The notes beneath the pieces were generated by a model. It was not told the DNA's origin, ran no database searches, and was given only the letters and a program-made list of their open reading frames with translations. A stretch of DNA of 9,140 bases from an uncultured Anaerotruncus sp. (GTDB lineage: Bacteria > Bacillota_A > Clostridia > Oscillospirales > CAG-272): the NCBI GenBank assembly GCA_958414155.1, contig CATYWI010000020.1, forward strand, positions 1 through 9,140, in the 5' to 3' direction. The first letter of the stretch is position 1. Each line of letters begins with the position of its first letter. Shown here one piece after another: positions 5,861-9,140 of this stretch. Position numbers and translations under genes: made by a program.

Positions 5861-7429
5861 TCATATTTTATCCGCTTTCAACATAGCGCGGACGGAGGAT
5901 ATCTGTGTGAGCACGGAATCCGGTGAGGTCCCGCCCTCTGATATGCGGCGCATAACGCACGCGTCGAGGTCTATCGCGGGATAAACATCCTCGCCGAAAA
6001 GCTCGCTGTATTCGCGGAACACCGACAGCGGAAGCTCCTCAAGCACCCTTCCCTCGCGTATGCAGCGTGCTACAAGCTCGCCGGATATCTTGTACGCCGC
6101 GCGGAATGGCATTCCCTTGGTCACAAGATAGTCCGCAAGGTCGGTCGCGTTGATGAATCCGCCCTGCGCCGCACGCTTCATGGCGTCGGGCTTTACCGTC
6201 ATCGTCGCGATCATCGGGGTCATGACCGAAAGGCAGGTTCCCGCAGTCTCCACTGCGTCAAAAATGCTTTCCTTATCCTCCTGCATATCCTTATTGTAGG
6301 CAAGCGGAAGACCCTTCAGCACGGTCAGCAGAGCCATAAGGTCGCCGTAAACACGTCCGGTCTTGCCGCGGATAAGCTCCGCCATATCCGGATTTTTCTT
6401 TTGCGGCATTATGGAAGAGCCGGTCGTGTAGGCGTCCGAAAGTTCAACGAATCCGAATTCCCAGCTTGACCACAGCACCAGCTCCTCCGAGAGGCGCGAG
6501 AGGTGCATCATCAAAAGTGCGAGCGCCGAGCAAAGCTCAACGCAGAAGTCGCGGTCCGAAACTCCGTCAAGGCTATTGTTGCATATTCCGTCAAAGCCGA
6601 GCGCGGCAGCCTCGGCGCGGCGATCGGTCTCATATGTCGTTCCGGCAAGTGCGCAGCATCCGATGGGCGAGATGTTCATACGTGCGCGGCAATCGTGAAG
6701 TCTGCCGAGGTCGCGCATAAGCATCGCGGCGTATGCCATTAAGTGATGCCCGAAGGTTATGGGCTGTGCGCGCTGCATATGAGTGTAGCCCGGCATTATT
6801 GTGGCGGCGTGCTCCTCGGCGCGATTGCAAAGAACTGATATCAGCTCGCGCACCTGTCCTGCCGTGTCGTCGGCTTTGTCACGCAGGTACATGCGCGTAT
6901 CAAGTGCTACCTGATCGTTGCGGCTGCGCGCCGTGTGCAGTCGTTTTCCCACGTCTCCGAGACGCTCTGTCAGCACCGTCTCAACGAACATATGTATATC
7001 CTCGGCGTTGGGATCGAACTGCAATGTCCCCGCTTCAAGGTCTGCAAGTATTCCCTCAAGCCCGCCGATGATCTTTTCGGCGTCAGCCTCCGGAATTATC
7101 CCCTGCGCGCCCAGCATTGCTGCGTGCGCCATGCTTCCGCAAATATCCTGGCGGTACATTATCTGATCGAACCGGATCGACGAATTAAAGTCATCCGCGG
7201 TCGCGTCGGTCATCCCTTCCGTCCTCCCCGCCCACATTTTTTTTGGACTCGGGTGAGGTTTCTGATGAATCGCATCCGTATACCCCGATGGTGGGGAGAG
7301 TGCGAATTCCGATCTACTGTCGCCGGATTGATTCATCTGAACATCATCATTGTTGTCGGGCATTTGTCGGTTTGGGGTCTTTTCGGTACAGCTATCGTTT
7401 GCCCCGCAGGGGAATTCAGTTGCGGTCAT
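5861..7429 (-). CDS. argH: Argininosuccinate lyase with N-terminal extension
   Basis: ArgH splits argininosuccinate into arginine and fumarate, the last step of arginine synthesis; the enzyme is a cytosolic homotetramer of the fumarase/aspartase superfamily. Signatures are intact. Numbered from the first of two adjacent ATGs (7432), these are TARSRNDQVA (168-177), PGYTHMQRAQP (214-224) with the catalytic histidine region, and the flexible serine loop GSSIMPQKKNP (338-348). I choose the second ATG, 7429, because GGAGG at 7437-7441 lies 7 nt away; the first ATG is only 4 nt away. Family members usually start near MWAGR, which here is residue 66, so about 64 extra residues precede it. They are rich in N, D, Q, S and P and look disordered. 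A start at MWAGR (7237) would give a normal 458 residues but has no ribosome binding site. An A8 run (7237-7244) sits exactly at the joint. It lies 40 nt after argG, in one operon. Confidence 0.93.
   Translation of the reverse strand: MTATEFPCGANDSCTEKTPNRQMPDNNDDVQMNQSGDSRSEFALSPPSGYTDAIHQKPHPSPKKMWAGRTEGMTDATADDFNSSIRFDQIMYRQDICGSMAHAAMLGAQGIIPEADAEKIIGGLEGILADLEAGTLQFDPNAEDIHMFVETVLTERLGDVGKRLHTARSRNDQVALDTRMYLRDKADDTAGQVRELISVLCNRAEEHAATIMPGYTHMQRAQPITFGHHLMAYAAMLMRDLGRLHDCRARMNISPIGCCALAGTTYETDRRAEAAALGFDGICNNSLDGVSDRDFCVELCSALALLMMHLSRLSEELVLWSSWEFGFVELSDAYTTGSSIMPQKKNPDMAELIRGKTGRVYGDLMALLTVLKGLPLAYNKDMQEDKESIFDAVETAGTCLSVMTPMIATMTVKPDAMKRAAQGGFINATDLADYLVTKGMPFRAAYKISGELVARCIREGRVLEELPLSVFREYSELFGEDVYPAIDLDACVMRRISEGGTSPDSVLTQISSVRAMLKADKI
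7261..7340. repeat. Inverted repeat inside the argH N-terminal extension
   Basis: Left arm 7261-7278 and right arm 7324-7340 are complementary through GATGAATC/GATTCATC and ATCCG/CGGAT, with one mismatch and a small bulge. The loop is 45 nt. The element lies wholly inside the extra N-terminal coding sequence of argH and reads through in frame. It may be an inserted palindromic element or an mRNA hairpin near the argH start. Confidence 0.4.
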
Positions 7430-7444
7430 CATTTTTCCTCCGTT

Positions 7445-7458
7445 TTCCCATGCGGGAA
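7445..7458 (-). other. Small hairpin in the argG-argH gap
   Basis: TTCCC and GGGAA form a 5-bp stem with a 4-nt loop, between the argG stop and the argH ribosome binding site (7437-7441). No T run follows, so it is more likely a minor processing or translation element than a terminator, if it acts at all. Confidence 0.25.
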
Positions 7459-7469
7459 TTTTTCATTTT

Positions 7470-8696
<1,227 letters not shown>

Positions 8697-8732
8697 TTTT
8701 CCTGTCCTCCGGAATGGTTGTGTTTCATTATG

Positions 8733-8746
8733 TGTATTATTATACA
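8733..8746 (-). promoter_or_regulatory. ARG-box-like operator overlapping the argG -10 box
   Basis: TGTATTATTATACA fits the general ArgR/AhrC operator shape TGnATwwwwATnCA, with A to T changes in each half relative to TGAATwwwwATTCA. It covers the -10 box, so binding would block transcription. ArgR control of argGH is well known in other bacteria; here it is inferred. Confidence 0.55.
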
Positions 8747-8766
8747 TCAAAAATCCGGTTTGTCAA
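8739..8766 (-). promoter_or_regulatory. argGH promoter
   Basis: On the - strand, TTGACA (8761-8766) and TATAAT (8739-8744) are both perfect consensus hexamers, 16 nt apart. Predicted start is near 8732, leaving a leader of about 36 nt, too short for a riboswitch or T-box. Confidence 0.88.
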
Positions 8767-8775
8767 GGGGTGTAA

Positions 8776-8789
8776 CGAATATTTATTGA
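8776..8789 (-). promoter_or_regulatory. Second ARG-box-like site upstream of the argG -35 box
   Basis: CGAATATTTATTGA matches TGAATwwwwATTCA at 12 of 14 positions. Its centre is 43 bp from that of the site at 8733-8746, about four helical turns. Paired ARG boxes are usual for hexameric ArgR. AT-rich sequence makes chance similarity possible. Confidence 0.4.
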
Positions 8790-8826
8790 TTATATGCGAT
8801 ATTTTGTGTATATACGCGAAGCAAAC

Positions 8827-8888
8827 GTGCATATAATACAAATTGCTGTGCATAATGATGCATATATTCGTGCATATGGTGAATGCAC
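8827..8888. promoter_or_regulatory. Cluster of GTGCAT/ATGCAC motifs
   Basis: GTGCAT occurs at 8827-8832, 8848-8853 and 8870-8875, its complement ATGCAC at 8883-8888, and the related ATGCAT at 8858-8863. Start-to-start distances are 21, 10, 12 and 13 nt, roughly helical. The same half-site builds the palindromes at 3862-3909. A shared DNA-binding protein is possible but unidentified. The cluster ends directly at the 98-bp array. Confidence 0.4.
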
Positions 8889-8889
8889 A

Positions 8890-9140
8890 CCGGCGGGGAA
8901 TTCAGTTATAATAAGATTTCGAGGTTCAGTTACCCCGCCTCGCTAAGCCGCTTCGCGTCTTAGCCAAAGTTATTGTAATGATATACGCCGGCGGGGAATT
9001 CAGTTATAATAAGATTTCGAGGTTCAGTTACCCCGCCTCGCTAAGCCGCTTCGCGTCTTAGCCAAAGTTATTGTAATGATATACGCCGGCGGGGAATTCA
9101 GTTATAATAAGATTTCGAGGTTCAGTTACCCCGCCTCGCT
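8890..9140. repeat. Exact 98-bp tandem repeat array, continuing past the window
   Basis: Units span 8890-8987, 8988-9085 and 9086-9140 (55 nt, cut by the edge). The two full units and the partial one are identical. Each unit holds GGCGGGG and CCCCGCC arms (8892-8898, 8933-8939 in unit 1), with TTCAGTTA as a direct repeat just inside them (8901-8908, 8925-8932). A hairpin with GCTAAG/CTTAGC arms at 8942-8964 follows. Unit joints create the palindrome CGCCGGCG. The length is not a multiple of 3 and no reading frame crosses it, so it is not coding. Identity over the full unit with no variable spacer rules out CRISPR. Function is unknown. Confidence 0.95.

Noticed and set aside
7213..7237. argH start at the methionine eight codons after MWAGR, which has a GGGGAGG upstream
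   Set aside because: The purine stretch is part of the conserved MWAGR coding sequence, and such a start would remove that conserved N-terminal motif.
8697..8732. Riboswitch, T-box or leader peptide before argG
   Set aside because: The predicted leader is only about 36 nt, too short for any of these.
8697..8750. Longer argG start at 8750
   Set aside because: It would place the start inside the promoter -10 region; ATG 8696 has a strong ribosome binding site and the family-typical N terminus.
8890..9140. CRISPR array
   Set aside because: The 98-bp units are identical throughout; there are no variable spacers between short repeats and no cas gene nearby.

Overview
The window looks like chromosomal DNA of a moderately GC-rich anaerobic Firmicute of class Clostridia, perhaps a gut Oscillospirales or Christensenellales relative. 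This rests on the gene families (RNase Y, a DUF2156 protein, an OmpR-type regulator with a multi-pass kinase), strong GGAGG ribosome binding sites and AT-rich intergenic promoters. The lineage is an inference, with no database search behind it.

Layout, left to right. (1) Positions 1-957, + strand: a DUF2156 protein cut at its 5' end by the window edge. (2) Positions 958-1038: a convergent junction with a near-perfect palindrome. (3) Positions 1039-3770, - strand: a two-component system, response regulator first, then a membrane histidine kinase joined by an ATGA overlap. (4) Positions 3771-4043: a divergent control region with two readable promoters, an 11-bp-period direct repeat, a 36-bp perfect palindrome, and a terminator-like hairpin in the rny leader. 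(5) Positions 4044-5606, + strand: rny (RNase Y). (6) Positions 5607-5860: a second convergent junction with a second copy of the same palindrome. (7) Positions 5861-8696, - strand: argG then argH, the last two steps of arginine synthesis, read from a promoter overlapped by an ARG-box-like site. (8) Positions 8697-9140: no gene. This stretch holds the argG promoter, a cluster of GTGCAT motifs, and an exact 98-bp tandem repeat that runs off the window.

The genes are mostly ordinary housekeeping and regulatory genes. ArgG makes argininosuccinate, which ArgH splits to arginine and fumarate. RNase Y is the membrane-anchored endonuclease that starts mRNA decay. The regulator and kinase form one signalling unit of unknown stimulus.

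The less ordinary content is non-coding or at gene edges: the 98-bp array, an ArgH N-terminal extension of about 65 residues that contains an inverted repeat and ends in an A8 run, shared GTGCAT/ATGCAC motifs in two intergenic regions, a shared 34-bp palindromic core at two gene ends, a possible rny attenuator, and a 26-nt alternating purine-pyrimidine tract inside the DUF2156 gene. I found no tRNA, rRNA, CRISPR, transposase or phage gene, and no clear evidence of a new multi-gene system.
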